Of a DNA stretch of 64,000 nucleotides, positions 51,313-63,347 are shown piece by piece. This DNA comes from Monarcha castaneiventris obscurior (Eukaryota > Chordata > Aves > Passeriformes > Monarchidae), in the NCBI GenBank assembly GCA_026261815.1, contig JAMPIT010000258.1, positions 15,947,001 to 16,011,000 on the forward strand, given 5' to 3'. The first letter of the stretch is position 1. Each line of letters starts with the position of its first letter. The position numbers and the translations under genes are program-made. The notes under the pieces were generated by a model. It was not told where the DNA came from. It saw nothing but the letters and a program-made list of their open reading frames with translations, and made no database searches.

Positions 51313-52416
51313 TTTTTTTTTTTTATAAATATACCTTCCTTGTCACCCCTCAGGCTGCTCAGCCCTCTCAGTCCCAAAAGCTTTCTTTTGACTCTTCTGC
51401 TCTGTAATAACCTGGAGTCATGGGATCATTTTGGCTTGTTTTGAACTTTGGCTGATGAGAGTGATTTGAGTGATGTAACTGGACCAGAACAGATGCAGGA
51501 ACAACATTGTAGATACTAAAATCCTGAAAATATCCTAGTTGGAGCTGTCTTGAGAGAACAGCTGGTTAATAACCTGACCTATGACAGGAATGGAAATACC
51601 TTGATTGTTCCAACAGGTATTTATCCTATTTACTAAAATATCCTCAGTAAAGGAGATTTGACATCTCTAATTCGCATTCTTTATTTCCTAAGCTTAGTTT
51701 GATTTATTTTCTCTTTTCTATGTTGCAAATTTGGCTGTTTCCTTCCTTCAGATTCTGCAAAGATCAACTGGCAGGCTTCCTCTGCACTGGAAGGAGAGAC
51801 CTAGAGCACAGAAGCAGAAAGGTGTTCTCCACTAGTGTTTAATCCATGAAGTTGAACACAATTTCCCCTTGACCATGATGACTACTATAACGTTGCAGTC
51901 ATCACTTCCTCTAACGTAACCTCTCCTGCTTTTGTTTAAACACAACATGTATTTGTAATGCAGGTGAAGCCTTAACACTGTGTATCAGCTAGAAAACAGG
52001 TTGTAATACCGTGCTTGAACACTGATCTCTTGGCTGTGGCTTGGACTGTAAGATAAAGCAGCAGTGTTCATTGCCATCAGTGGTTAAAGCTTGTCCTTTC
52101 TTTGTAGCAATGATCTAGCTCCTGTAGGGAGAACATTCTAGGTTATTCCATGTAGTGTGCACAGTGGTTAAAAACAGATTCGTCCTTTACTTTTCAGAGT
52201 GAGGAGCACCAATGTATTCACAACCTACTTGACTGATATCTTTGGCTTATCCAGGTCTTGTTAATTTAGGACTTACTTTGTTTAAGGCATGTGTATTTGT
52301 ATTGGAGGACAATACTCAAATTGTGACAGTGATTTTTTTATGGTTTGGGTTTGGTTTTTTTCCAAAGCAAGCTTAAGCTATGAAGCAATATTTTCATGGA
52401 TTTCTTTGTTTTTTAG
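51313..52416. other. Intergenic stretch after the CR1
   Basis: It begins with a short T run that follows the CR1 tail. No gene or further repeat is recognised. Confidence 0.4.
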
Positions 52417-52504
52417 AAGTGAGGATGAACAATTGGCATGTTCTGATGTGGTGGCAAATTTTGATGATGTCAAACCTGACTTGAGAGAGAGGAATCCTTT
52501 ATAG
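52417..52504 (+). other. Candidate short terminal exon with nearby poly(A) signal
   Basis: A pyrimidine-rich tract ending 'tttgttttttag' leads to an acceptor AG at 52415-52416. From 52418 a frame of 28 codons (starting SEDEQLACSD, ending LRERNPL) runs to TAG at 52502-52504, and an AATAAA follows at 52510-52515. The hydrophilic, acidic composition is coding-like, unlike most chance ORFs in the window. A frame this short can easily arise by chance, and a poly(A) hexamer only six bases after the stop would leave a very short UTR. No upstream partner exon was identified and I do not recognise the peptide. Confidence 0.22.
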
Positions 52505-53780
52505 TGAACAATAAATTAGTCTGTTAATTACTTAATTCCCAGGCACATAAAAGAGTCCTACAAGCATCGGCAGAGCAACTGAATAACTCCCAGGTTCAGG
52601 CTTTTTAGTACCATTATCTTATAATTGCTGATTGGCGCAGGGTTCTGCTTGCTGTTCCCTAGGGGGGTCAGCAGTATGTGTGGCTCAGTGGCGAGGACTC
52701 CTAGGCAGCGATTTATGCAGTGGTTTTGATAGATGGAAAAAAGCAGTAAGAATTTATTAGCCCAGTATCACTGTTGGGAGGAAGGAGGAGGGCTGGAGCA
52801 TACGAATTCCCTTGCCAACAAATGAAAAGAATAAAACTGGAATAAGAAGAATTGCAATTCAGAGAAAATAATTTACTCTAGGAAAAAGGTGAAAATATTT
52901 GCTCATGTTTGGCAGGTTTCTCATTTTGCTCTTTTTTTGCTAGTGACTGTGTCAGGAGAAAGGCAAGTATCACTAACTGGAGGAGAAAATTAGCAGTGTA
53001 TTTAAATGTTTCATTGTAATGTCCCTTCCTAAGTGAACCTCCATTTAATGTTTAAAGGGCTAAAAATGCTAAGTACACATCAATAAAACAACATAGTTTT
53101 AACTTCTAATTAAGTTTTAACTTTGAATACACACAGTTGTCTAAGCCACTACTCTAATTAGTGCCTGTCTTTTATTGTTATTTAGCAGTTAGCTAATTTA
53201 TTTGTAATGACTAATGAAGAGACTGAAAAAAATATGCATCCTACTGCCGGAACAAATCATCTTGCTGCTCCTCTGTCATATTCTAAAAAATTAGATATTT
53301 ATTTTAGTTTAATCTTGCTCCCCCAGTCATTAGGATGCTCCAGGAGGTTACAGAGTACAATGTTTTGAATGCTCAGTACGCCCAGGCAGGCATGTTAAAT
53401 AAGGTTAGTACAGAACTTGTCTCCTGCTCTGGGTAATCTGTATTAAGGAATTCAGGTTTATATTAAAACTGAACTCTCTATTGCCAAGGGCTTTATAATT
53501 GTGAAACAGTCTGTTTTCCTGTTTGTGTTACTCTTTCTCATCCTGAGCTTATTTATTTTAATAATATTTTGGAAGCTAAAAAAGTACTGGCAGAATTCTT
53601 ATTAATATGTTGTTATTAAAAGAGACAGACCTTTAATTGCAGGCAGTTAACACAAAATCTGTTGGCAATGTCTTAAACAGAATGATAGCATTTAATCATT
53701 TTTATCATTATAGTGGTGATGTTCTCAATGTTATTGCGAGAGAGTTGTTGTGTATTTTTATGATAAATTCTTAATTTAAG

Positions 53781-53835
53781 GGTTTATAACTTAGCCGTAA
53801 AAATATGCTCCAGGCTGAAACGTGACATACAAATT
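53781..53835 (+). repeat. Dispersed ancient repeat, copy B
   Basis: The segment beginning 'ggtttataacttagccgtaa' aligns without gaps with 34740-34790. Copies differ at roughly a quarter of positions by eye, implying an old family. Beyond about 53835 the two loci no longer align. Confidence 0.55.
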
Positions 53836-55781
53836 CTGAATGTGGAACTGAAGGTTGTTTCTAGTTTTAAAACAAACAAATAATAAACCTGGCTCCTTGT
53901 GAGCATTTAATAGGTATGAACTGAAACTCCTGCCAGAAAATGACCTTTTCCGTGGAGAATCTTCAGTTATTTTTCTTGCTTAACAACCCTGCCCCAAAAT
54001 GCACACTCCAGAACAAAGGAAAAAAAGTTCAACTTAATGTTAAGCCTTCTCAGGGCTCTGCATCTAAACCAGAGTGGTTTGGAACTTTGTGAAGAGCACT
54101 TTTGTAAAGTTGAAGGATGGGAGAGGTGGTTGCAAAGGAAGCCTCTTCTACTCTGAATATTTCGTTGCAAATTAAGGATTCTCTGCAGTATTAAAAAATT
54201 TAATGTAAACCCCCTAGAAGGTGGAGCTATTTTACAGAACTGTTGGGGGAAAAAAAAAGGCGAAACAGTATTTTTTGCCTTGAAATATAATAGGCTCTCA
54301 GGAAAATGAAAATCCCACGAATCCCATTAAATCCATCAGACTGATCTGGTAGAACTGAGAAAAGACATTAGACTTAGCAAGAAAGAAACTGTGACCTTAA
54401 GCCAAGAGCCAGGTATTCATCTGAGGCCTGGGCACTCCAATTTCACAGGGCAAAGTGGCTTTTTAGTGAAATGACACGTCTGGTGTGGAGCCTTTTAACA
54501 CACAAGTCAGTAAGGACTAAAGAGTACTGATGTATCTTCCAGGTAACTTTTGCTCTTCATCAGTTTGCTTTGGTGAAAGCACCCTCACACACATGACACT
54601 AGACTAGGTAAAACTGGTACTTCACTGATCTGTGCTGTGAGTGCCCACTCTGAGGGCGTGCAACACAGAATGCTGGTTTTCTGTTTGATATTGACAGTTT
54701 TCTCCAGTTGTGAGCCAGCAGATGGGAGAACAGGATCTGGCTCTCTGTGTGATGTTAGAAGGTACACATGAAATGCAAAGAACCCCTTCACTGAGAAATC
54801 TGATGCATCTGAAACCAAGCTGGAAGTACCTCCTGTCCCAGAGCAACAAACAGCAGTGAGGAATGTGAGCTGATGTGGCTGCAGTTGGTTCTCTACCCAG
54901 CCTCAGAGCAGCCTGAGCTGTGTAAGGCCATGGGCCAAGCCTCACTATCTGCAGGGCCCATGGGTTTGCCTCCTACAAACCTCCCTGGGAAATGGGCAAC
55001 TTTCGGTGGGGGAACTGATACCCATCTTCTTATGCAACCTCTGGTCTGAATGTAGCTATGCAGAGACCCATGGTGACAGCCATAGCACGTAATTGTAATG
55101 AGGTGCAATTCAGCAAACAGGCTGACTACATCTCCAAAATCACCTTCCTCTTCCCTCTGGCATATAGGCATTTGGTCCATACCCAGAACCAAGGTCCACA
55201 GTATTAGCTGTAGTTGGTTATTAAAGTAAAAAAATGTTTGAATCTTTTTAATCCTGTTTTTTAATTTTTTCAGCATGTGTATCGTCAAGCTTAAGTTGAA
55301 AAAGATCTTGAAATTCCTGGTTCATACATGAGCTTTTCCATGTCAGTGAGAAAGGTGTAGAAACATGCTGGAATCCCAGACAATTGCAAGATGCCACCTG
55401 TGCCATACTATGAAATGTGTTTTTCTGTATTTTTCCATTATGCTGAAGAAGTTTGGGAAAGCTGAATGCTGTGAAGTCACTGTTGTGTGTGCTTTAAGCA
55501 CATGAATCATGAAAGGGGGAACTGTTGAACTGTTCTAGAGTTGAAGCTTACCATTCATGAAAGGATAGCAGAGTGAAGGTGATCAATTTGAACTTTTAAA
55601 TTCAGATAAGTTCACTGAGAAATTCTCCTTTTCCTTCCCCTCTTGGTACTTGCCACTGTGCTCTTTGTTACTGCTTGTAGGCTGTTGGCTCTCTGTGGTG
55701 GGGACCACCAGCTTCTGTGTATTTCGTTAGCCCAGGCTGGGGAATTATGGCACTTGGAAACAGAAGGAGAAGAATCAAGGA

Positions 55782-55823
55782 AATAAATGGAATAATGGAA
55801 ATAATGGAATAATGGAAATAATT
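55782..55823. repeat. Short tandem repeat based on GGAATAAT/GGAAATAAT
   Basis: About five alternating 8- and 9-base units are present in tandem, a simple microsatellite likely to vary in length. Confidence 0.85.
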
Positions 55824-57156
55824 TTTAAGTTCATGGGAAAAATAGAGAAGAATGAGATTCACCTTTAAGAAGAAGGACTTCAAATGGTGGAAATTGATTT
55901 AGTTCCTTCCCTGGCATCAGCAGTGCTTGATAGGCCTCGTGTATATGTGTTCTTAGGAAATTACTTTCATGTCTGAACTAGCAGTTTGTCCTGGCCTGGT
56001 ATATACTTTGACTTATTGTCTTAAATAGACTTAAAAATATAGAACATAAACTTTGCTGATATTTATATTGACAACTTCAAACTATTTTCTCGCCAAGCAA
56101 CGAAAACAGGAAACTTGTTTTTCTGGAGGAGAGGGGAAGATTATCCCACTCATCCCCCTGTAGACCAGCCAGTGCTCTGCTGCTCTGCACTTGGTCCCAC
56201 AGCCATCACTGAGGATTGGGGCACTACCTAATGGGAGAATGAGAGGGGGGCTGTGCTGCCTTTCTGTGACCTGCAGAGCTGGTCTTGCCCACCAGGAACC
56301 TTCCTGCTCTGCAGGGCGTTGTGGAAGGGTCACCAACAGTGATTTCAGGCTGGATTTCCAGCTGTGTGGATGTGATGGCAGCACACCCTAACAGTGTGGG
56401 CCTGCTCCTGCCTGGAATTTCTCAGATGCAAGCATGTTGCCAAGGCTTCTAGAAGGTGTGGAGCCTGCTGTGTCTGTTCTGTCTGGGCGCAATGGACTAA
56501 ATCCAGTCCTCTGGGGATATATTTCGCCTGAATGCTCTTGAAACCATGGACAAGTTTATTAATGCCTTGAATTTCACTGGCAGAAAGCATGTAGGTCAAT
56601 GACAACACCCCTAAAAAAACCTAGAGGTAAGAGTACTTCCATTAGACTCCTTGCAGAAATGTGCAGTTGGACAGACTCTTGCCTTTTTATTTTAGAGGTG
56701 CTTCTTTTCTCCTTCCTTCCAGTGACTTTTTCACCCCATCCTTTCTGTAGGTTGCTAAATGCAGTAGAAGTATTTTTCTGATGAGCTGAATAATCTTTGT
56801 TAGTCCAGGGTCCCCCATTTCAATTCTTGCCTCCCTGCTTTTATTTAGGTAATGAAAAAAGAGCTGGGGGTCTGTTATGAAGTGACAAAGGATGCAAAAC
56901 ACAAAGTACCTCAAATTTAAACACATCTGGAAAGACTTTAAAAAACAAAAGACTAAAAAATCACAAAGGAAAATTAAACTTAGGGTTCATACTCTTATTT
57001 TTCCCACATTATACCTTGCTGTTTTGGGGTATGGGTGGAAAGGTGTATAACATCTAGCATGCAGAGTGATAGTCCTGTAGCAAAGCAAGGCAATGATAGA
57101 GAATTTGCAGGCAGAATTCAATAGCACAAAGGTTTTCAGAAACTATTTTTCTTTCC

Positions 57157-57177
57157 TTTTTTTTTTTTTTTTTTTTT
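57157..57177. repeat. Poly-T tract
   Basis: This is an uninterrupted run of about 21 T residues. No retroelement body precedes or follows it, so its origin is unclear. Confidence 0.85.
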
Positions 57178-57692
57178 ACAGGAATGATTTCTAGCCATTC
57201 ATCATAAAGCACTAAAAATCAAAGAGCAATATTCACGAGCCTCCTAGTACAGTATGTTAAACCCTGATAACTGTCAGGAAGAGGCTGTCTGAAAAGGAAG
57301 AGCCAGGTAGCAGCACAGAAAACAAAAACCATGTTGGGAGAAAAAGTACTGAAGAATAAAAGGAGAGAAAATGTGCTAGGCAAAGGGGGCCAAGCAATGC
57401 TCCTGCGTTACATTTGTCATGCTGCCATTTTGTTAACAAGAGAGATATATTTACAACAGTGTAAAAATGTTGTGGGTTCCTGAGTTCTGTCTGCTTTCAC
57501 AGAATCCTGGAGTGACCATGTATGCCAGTGGTAGATTCTGTTCTTACAAACTGCTCTACTGGATTCAGAAATATATTAGTTTGAATTTATTCAACTAATG
57601 TTTTATGCGAACATCTTTCAGCCTAGGGCTTGCCTATGAACAGTTTGCTGTGAAGATTTGATATTCAAAATATGAACTGTTTTCAGTAGATG

Positions 57693-57907
57693 CATATTAG
57701 GAAAAAAATCTTCAAAGAAAGGGCTGTCAAGCATTAGAACGGGCTGCCCAGGGAAGTGGTAGAGTCACTAGTCCAGAAGGAAATAAAAGGACGTGTAGAT
57801 GTGACACTTAGGGACATGATTCAGTGGTGAACTTGGCAGTGCTGGGTTAATGGTTGGACTCAATGTTCTTAAAGGTCTCTTCTAAAGCAAATGATGGTAT
57901 GATTCTG
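57693..57907 (+). mobile_element. CR1 LINE 3' fragment
   Basis: This is a 5'-truncated CR1 consisting only of the 3' UTR. It has 'gggctgcccagggaagtggt' at 57740-57759, 'gtgtagatgtgacacttagg' at 57792-57811, 'ggttggactcaatgttctta' at 57852-57871 and a tail of 'atgattctgc'. It aligns along its length with 8523-8735 of the first CR1, so both belong to one subfamily. Both ends are approximate. Confidence 0.88.
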
Positions 57908-60900
57908 CAGGAAGTTCAGAATATGTCTCTTTTTATCTGTCTGAAATCCTGATGTCTTCATGTAGAGGTAAGTCTCCTTGTGCTTTTCCCTTTCTGTGTC
58001 CAATCCAATCTAGAGCTACTTCCAGCTGTTTTCTCTATTTCAAGGGAATATTATGAACAAACAAAATGCGTGCATGCAAGGAAAACAGAGTATCCTAACA
58101 AGTGCAAAATAAAAAATGACCATAGCATACTGCTTTGATAGCAAGCAGAGATTTCTGTGAAAAATAAAAATTGAACCCATCACTATAGATAGTAAATTCT
58201 GCTGGCTTATTTTGGATGCTTGGTAGTCACTAGAAATAGAAAGCAATGAACCATTTGGTCTCTAGAATGCTTTCAGGTTTATGCCACTCTCTGTAATTAG
58301 AAATGTGTTAGCATATCCTCAGTATATCAGTATTAATCTTGGGAGTTGCTGTAATGATGAAGAGTTGTAGCCACTCCAGAAATCTTGCTTGCCCCTTCAC
58401 GGAGGATATTCAGAGAATTTGTAATAATAAGCCAGTTTTGATACCTTCTTGTCAATCTAGATTCTTTTTACTCTAAGGGTGTAAGACAACTATTGCTTAC
58501 TGTTCATGTTTTTGATTGATGCCTGTTTTGATGCTTAGCTTATGCCATGTCTCCAGTCATTGCATGTGTCAATGTCTAGCTAGTTAAGAGAATATGTGAA
58601 AAGTTTCTTTCAAACCTAGGATCATTTTATTTCTTAAAATGGCTAGTAGGAATCATCCTCTGCTTTTCAGGGAGATAATATTGCTTTTAAAACGAGCTCA
58701 TCATCCACTAATCCATTTTCAAACCCTGTTAGGCAATCTGGGTTAAGTAGAGTATAACAGTTATCCTACTGGATTGATTGTGTAGAGTTAGATCTTTTAC
58801 ATGCAGGGAGCCCAAGACCCCAGGGTCTAATAGTAATATTGCCTTCTCCATGAATAATTTATTGAATCTGTAAAGACTGTGTTCTATTATAAAATGTAGA
58901 TTGGAGGGAGGGTGTTGTGGTTTGTTTGGTTGGGGTTTTTTTTTAAGATTGTGCAAAACTTTCATAGCTGAACCTGAAACATAACCAAACAGATGTCAGG
59001 AATGATTCTGTAGAAGTCTGTTTAAATCTGAAGTAAACTGGGCTTAGCTTTTCCATGGTTATTGTTCTCCAGCAACTTCATGTAAAGACCGTTTATTCTG
59101 AAGCAAGCAAGTTGCTGTTCTTTTGCAAAGTCATGCTTACTTAGATTTTCCCGGTGCCAAGCCTCTATTGGAATCCCATTTTTGGTTTGGTGTCATATCT
59201 CATACTCAAGCCTTGCCTAAAATCTGTTCCCAGGACCTCCTGCATATACAGTTACTTGTAATTGTATGTGCCTATTGTAGCTCCCAAAGTGTTCTTGTTT
59301 CTAAGTGAGAAAATTCAGTTCATGTAGGTACTAAAGGTGTTTGCAAAAGACCTTCTATAGATCTGTAATGTTTTGCTGTTGTGATAAAAATTACAAGAGC
59401 AAACAAAATGGGATAAATCTTGCATATAAACAGTGAAGTTATGTATATCACTCTAGTGTTCAGGAAGTCAATACACACAAAGCTCAAGCAAACTTCTCTG
59501 TTCTGGAAAGAAGCAAATGTTTCAGCAGCATCCTCAGCAGTTCTGAGTGCAACAGAATGGTAATGCACAGTGATCAGGAAGACAAGGGGCAGGAGTCCTC
59601 TCAGAAAAGCTCCATTTTCTCAACTGACATTTATAATCATGCAAATAAGAATCAATGCTCATATTTGGTTTGTATTTCCTCTCTGTCTAAACAGGTGCAA
59701 CTGGATGAATCAAAGAAAGAAAAGAACATTTCAATTTCTGTATTTATAGTATTTTAAGTAACACAGAAAATATGTTGTTACTCTTTGTTGTTTTGTCTTT
59801 TGCTTGTGTTCCTGGGCAGAGGAGGAGTGCAAGCTGTAAAATGAATGTAAGTATCCTGTTTCTTGTCTCCTACCATATTCCCTGCAGCCTTTTCCTTCCC
59901 TCCAAGGCACCTGAATTAGGTGTTTCTACATCTCTCACTCTCACAGATTCATCCTGGTAGGGTAAAGAGCTGGATGGCAAATGCGTTTTCCAGTCTGTCT
60001 TCAGATATCCCAAAGCCTTAAAAAATGAAGGGGAAAGAAGCTATTTTGCCAGATCAACACTCTGGCCTCTTCCATGTCTCATGTTACTTTTTAATCTCCA
60101 GTCTGTTGGAGACTCTGTTGGAGTCTACTCTGGAATGGATCTCTCTGCCCATCTTTTTCACTGGGTCGCTTGGCTCTATGTAATTATATCTATAGGAAAC
60201 ACAATTCTCAACTTTATTCTTGTTCTTCCCAAGTGCCTTGGAAGGAGGGTATTTTTGGGAGACCATTCTGTCTGGATTTATCTAGAACCTACTTTTTTGC
60301 TTCTGACCCTGATTATTTTATTTCTGCCAGATTCTGTTGTGACCAGTATGTAGGTTTTAAGCAGGTGCAGATGTGCTTCTCAGTGTCACGTACATGACCT
60401 CTTCAATTTCCTGACTCCTGGTGGTGTATCCCGGCCATATCACAAAGCAATACTGACTTCTTACTTTAAATTTAGGTTTCCACTTCTGCGCTCTGAATAA
60501 GAGAAGTGCTGAGTCTGGGTATGTGAACAGAAATAAGATTTGTCCCTCAAAAATGCTTTTCTTTGTGTTCTTTTTAAAACATCATCTGCAAATAGTCTTG
60601 TAACAACACAAGCAGTATTAGTCAGTATATGAAACAGCTCTGTTTTTATCAAAGACAGACATTTTCAATGACTTGTGAAGAAAAAAGGAATTCCAAGACA
60701 ACAGTAGAGTCCTTAAATCTCAACATCTTTCTCCTTATTAGATGGACCAAATCCTTGGTTTAGGAATTTCTTTTAAAATTGAATTGCAGATGTTATATGT
60801 CAGAGTATGTGCAAGTATTCCATCCGTGAGTAACCTTACAGCCACTTTAGCTGTAGCTTACCTCCATTTACACTTAGTTTTCTGTCTTTTCCTGGTAGCA

Positions 60901-61664
60901 TTTCTTATTCATCTCATTCCTTCTCATTTTTGTTCTCAGAAGATGCAAGTGGTTTTTACTTAGGTTTTGCAATATACATGAAATGATAAACCCTCAGCAT
61001 TATTTCTAGGACTGCACAGATGAAAAAGTGTGGTTTGAGGTTCTGGGGTTTTCTTCTTTGAACAAGTAGAGGATTATTTTCTCCTTAATTCAACAGTAAC
61101 TTAAAGATATTTTCTTACACTTCCCAGAAGAAACAGATGAAAAAATTAAAAGAATTACACTTGGGCAAAGTTGTTAAAACAGAGCATTCTTAATGTGAAT
61201 TGTTTTGCAAGCATAACAATGGATGAGACATCCAGGAAACAAGTTTAATGTAACTAAGTCATTACCTAGGAGATTTGGAACACAGAATATCTTTTACTCA
61301 GTTGTCTGGTAAACTGTTAGCAACAGCATTAAAACCCTGCACAATGCACATATTGACATACTGCAATGCTAAAATTAAAAGATATTATAATCATGGCTAG
61401 GGCCAGAGAAGATACTTCTTCACCCAGGGCAGAATGCTGAGAGGAGGCAGAAGCTGTGTTATGAATGCAAGATGTGGCTGAGGGTAATTCAAAGGAAGTT
61501 TAGCTCCTGTTGCAGATGCAAGGCAACCTGGTGAGCTGACTTCAAGTCTTGCTTCTGGAGAAGGCAGGTTGCCCCAGATCCATCTGCACTTGTCCTGCAG
61601 TGAATATGTAGACATAGATTCCCAAGCTCAGAAGAAGGCAGTAGACAGTCTCTCTCAAATATCT
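57908..61664. other. Intergenic stretch without recognisable genes
   Basis: ORFs here are short; the 90-residue hydrophobic frame at 60081-60353 looks composition-driven. No named repeat is seen. Confidence 0.4.
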
Positions 61665-62275
61665 GACTCAACTTGGGGGAAAAACTAGTTTAATTTTTTG
61701 CTCGTTAAAATAAACATTTAATTATTAGCTTGGGTAGTGAGAAACAGAAAAACCAACATTAGAACACCTTTCCTCCCCACTTTCCCAGGTTCAACTTCAC
61801 TCCAGATTCCTCTACACCCCGCCTGAATGGTTCAGTGGGGCTGGTGGTTGCAGTCAGTCCATCACAGTTCTCTGCTTTCCCTTCCTCCTTGCCCCTTTCT
61901 TCTGCTCCAGAGTGGGCTCTAGGGGCTGCATTCCTACCAGGAGTGTCTCTCTGCTCCAGCATGGGGTTTGCCATGAGCTGCAGGGGGTGTCTACTTTGCT
62001 GTGGAGCACTTCTTCCTCTGACCTTGGGGTTCCCTCCTCTTTTCTCCACCTGGAATTTTCTGCCCTTCCTTTAGATCTGTTTTCCCAGAGGTGCCCCATA
62101 CATGGCTGGGGGGCTCAGCCTGTGCTGCAGTGGGTTGGTTTGAGCTGGCTGGGACCAAATGTGCCTGGCACAGGGCAGCCCCAGCCATTTCTCCCAGTGA
62201 CCACCCCACAGCCCTGCATCCCTCTGCCAGCACTCTGCAGGCCCAGGCTGGTAATGGGAGGGGTGTTTCCACAGT
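61665..62275 (+). mobile_element. Degraded endogenous-retrovirus LTR fragment, avian type
   Basis: The pyrimidine-rich segment matches, in order, features of the LTR-like sequence at 63348 onward. There is a 'cttgggggaaaaactagttt' stretch (61672-61691, compare 63500-63530), a 'gtgagaaa' plus 'ttagaacacctttcctcccc' segment (61760-61779, compare 63571-63590), and 'gctccagagtgggct' repeats. It lacks the 5' TG start and contains no viral gene. It is more eroded than the right-hand copy, so it is an older insertion or a solo-LTR remnant. Family assignment rests on my recollection of common bird LTRs of the ERVL kind and is tentative. Confidence 0.5.
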
Positions 62276-62782
62276 TCATTTGTGAATAGCGAGCTTTGGT
62301 TTCTTCAGAAGAACCCCCTGCAAGCCGAATGTGAAGTCCTAATATCTTTTTCTTTTCCAAAGAGGACTGAGATTCTTGCTGTAAGAACTGTTCCAGCAGA
62401 GACAGGTAGCTCATGATAAATTTAACTGTAATCTCCTGAATATATGCTAATGCTTTGCTTTCGATGTATGAGTATTCATGCCTCTTACCCATTGGTGCTA
62501 ATTATCTAACATACATTACCATAAAGCTGGAATTGCGTGAGGTATGTTAGTGCTTCCCAAACTTTATTTCAGACAACTTTCCAGCTTATTCATCAGTAGG
62601 TAATTTTATAGCTCCCGGACATGGCTCACACAGAGTAACGTGGCTCCTTCAGTTTTCTCTGCAAAAATGACGAGACACAGGCCAGCTGGTCCCCCACTGC
62701 TCACTCTGCTGAAATGATATTCCCATCACAACTCCTGCTGTAATCACTTCTACTAATCTTGTTCTCTCTCCTTCCCACGTAG
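62276..62782. other. Unique sequence upstream of a candidate exon
   Basis: No repeat is recognised. The final portion contains a plausible branch point ('tactaat', 62752-62758) and the polypyrimidine tract used by the candidate exon. The stretch 62400-62620 reads like unique, possibly conserved DNA. Confidence 0.3.
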
Positions 62783-62932
62783 ATTCTCCAAATCATTACA
62801 CAGGTTAACTCTCCCCCACCTGCCCACCAGTCACAGAATTCAAACAACGAGCCTCAAATTATGCTGAGAATAAATGGAGATAAACAGCAAACCCAAGGAG
62901 ACAAATACGACGAACACCTTGAAAAGGAACCA
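62783..62932 (+). CDS. Candidate internal coding exon, 50 codons, phase 0
   Basis: The segment is bracketed by a strong acceptor (branch-like 'tactaat', then 'cttgttctctctccttccca' and 'cgtag' ending at 62782) and by the donor 'gtaagtga' at 62933. It is exactly 150 bases, open in one frame only, and that frame starts directly at the acceptor. The predicted peptide is hydrophilic, with a Gln/Asn/Pro/Ser-rich first half ('NSPPPAHQSQNSNNEPQ') and a charged second half with DKYDEHLEKEP; this is what a disordered segment of a real protein looks like. I do not recognise the protein. Being flanked by LTR sequence on both sides could mean an intron rich in retroelements. It is the best candidate in the window for a second gene on the + strand, but no partner exon is visible. 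Confidence 0.42.
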
Positions 62933-63347
62933 GTAAGTGAAATAGGATGTGACAGGCTCAGGAAGATGAGAGGGAATGATTTCCTGGAATGCAGCAGCAA
63001 TTTCGTGCCAGCAGCAATGCGCCAGCTGTACTTGACCTTCAGTAACCTTTATCCCCGTCTTCTACTGCTGCTCCTACAGCTTCACAGCCTGGTTCTCCTC
63101 CTTCGCTGTTGTGGTTTTCCTGGTCAGATACCTTATCTAACTGGTACAGACACTGTGTTTCTGAAATCAGGCTTTTCCTGTAAAGGTGCTGCAGTCTGTG
63201 TGTTTCCCCACACCTGCCTGGAATGGGATGCAGTCAGGGGGCTCCACAGTGGCGTGCAGAGGGAAGTCCTTTGTGTATCTCCTTGATGGCCTTGACCTGG
63301 CTTTGTCACACATGGAAATTAATGTCCACCATTAACAGAACAATCCT
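62933..63347. other. Probable intron or spacer before the LTR
   Basis: The frame of the candidate exon remains open to 63286, but the downstream translation is leucine-rich and low in coding character, so the donor at 62933 is the more likely boundary. No repeat is recognised. Confidence 0.35.

Larger units (their letters stand above)
52505..57692. other. Intergenic stretch with small repeats only
   Basis: No gene is recognised. It contains the second copy of a dispersed repeat (53781-53835), a GGAATAAT-type tandem repeat (55782-55823) and a T run (57157-57177). The 54890-55240 portion is more GC-balanced and may be an unrecognised old repeat. Confidence 0.4.

Noticed and set aside
57497..57515. 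'cacagaatcctgg' as the start of a reverse-orientation CR1
   Set aside because: The match stops after about a dozen bases and nothing CR1-like follows.
59694..59757. Possible terminal exon after 'tctgtctaaacag'
   Set aside because: Only about 20 codons to the stop, with no good poly(A) signal following; the evidence is too thin.
60081..60353. 90-residue hydrophobic ORF as a small membrane protein
   Set aside because: T-rich DNA naturally encodes Leu/Phe/Ile runs; there is no upstream promoter, splice context or family match.
61759..62492. Cluster of overlapping ORFs on both strands at 61.8-62.5 kb
   Set aside because: Most of the interval is LTR-derived pyrimidine-rich DNA; several frames are open at once and none shows a recognisable domain.
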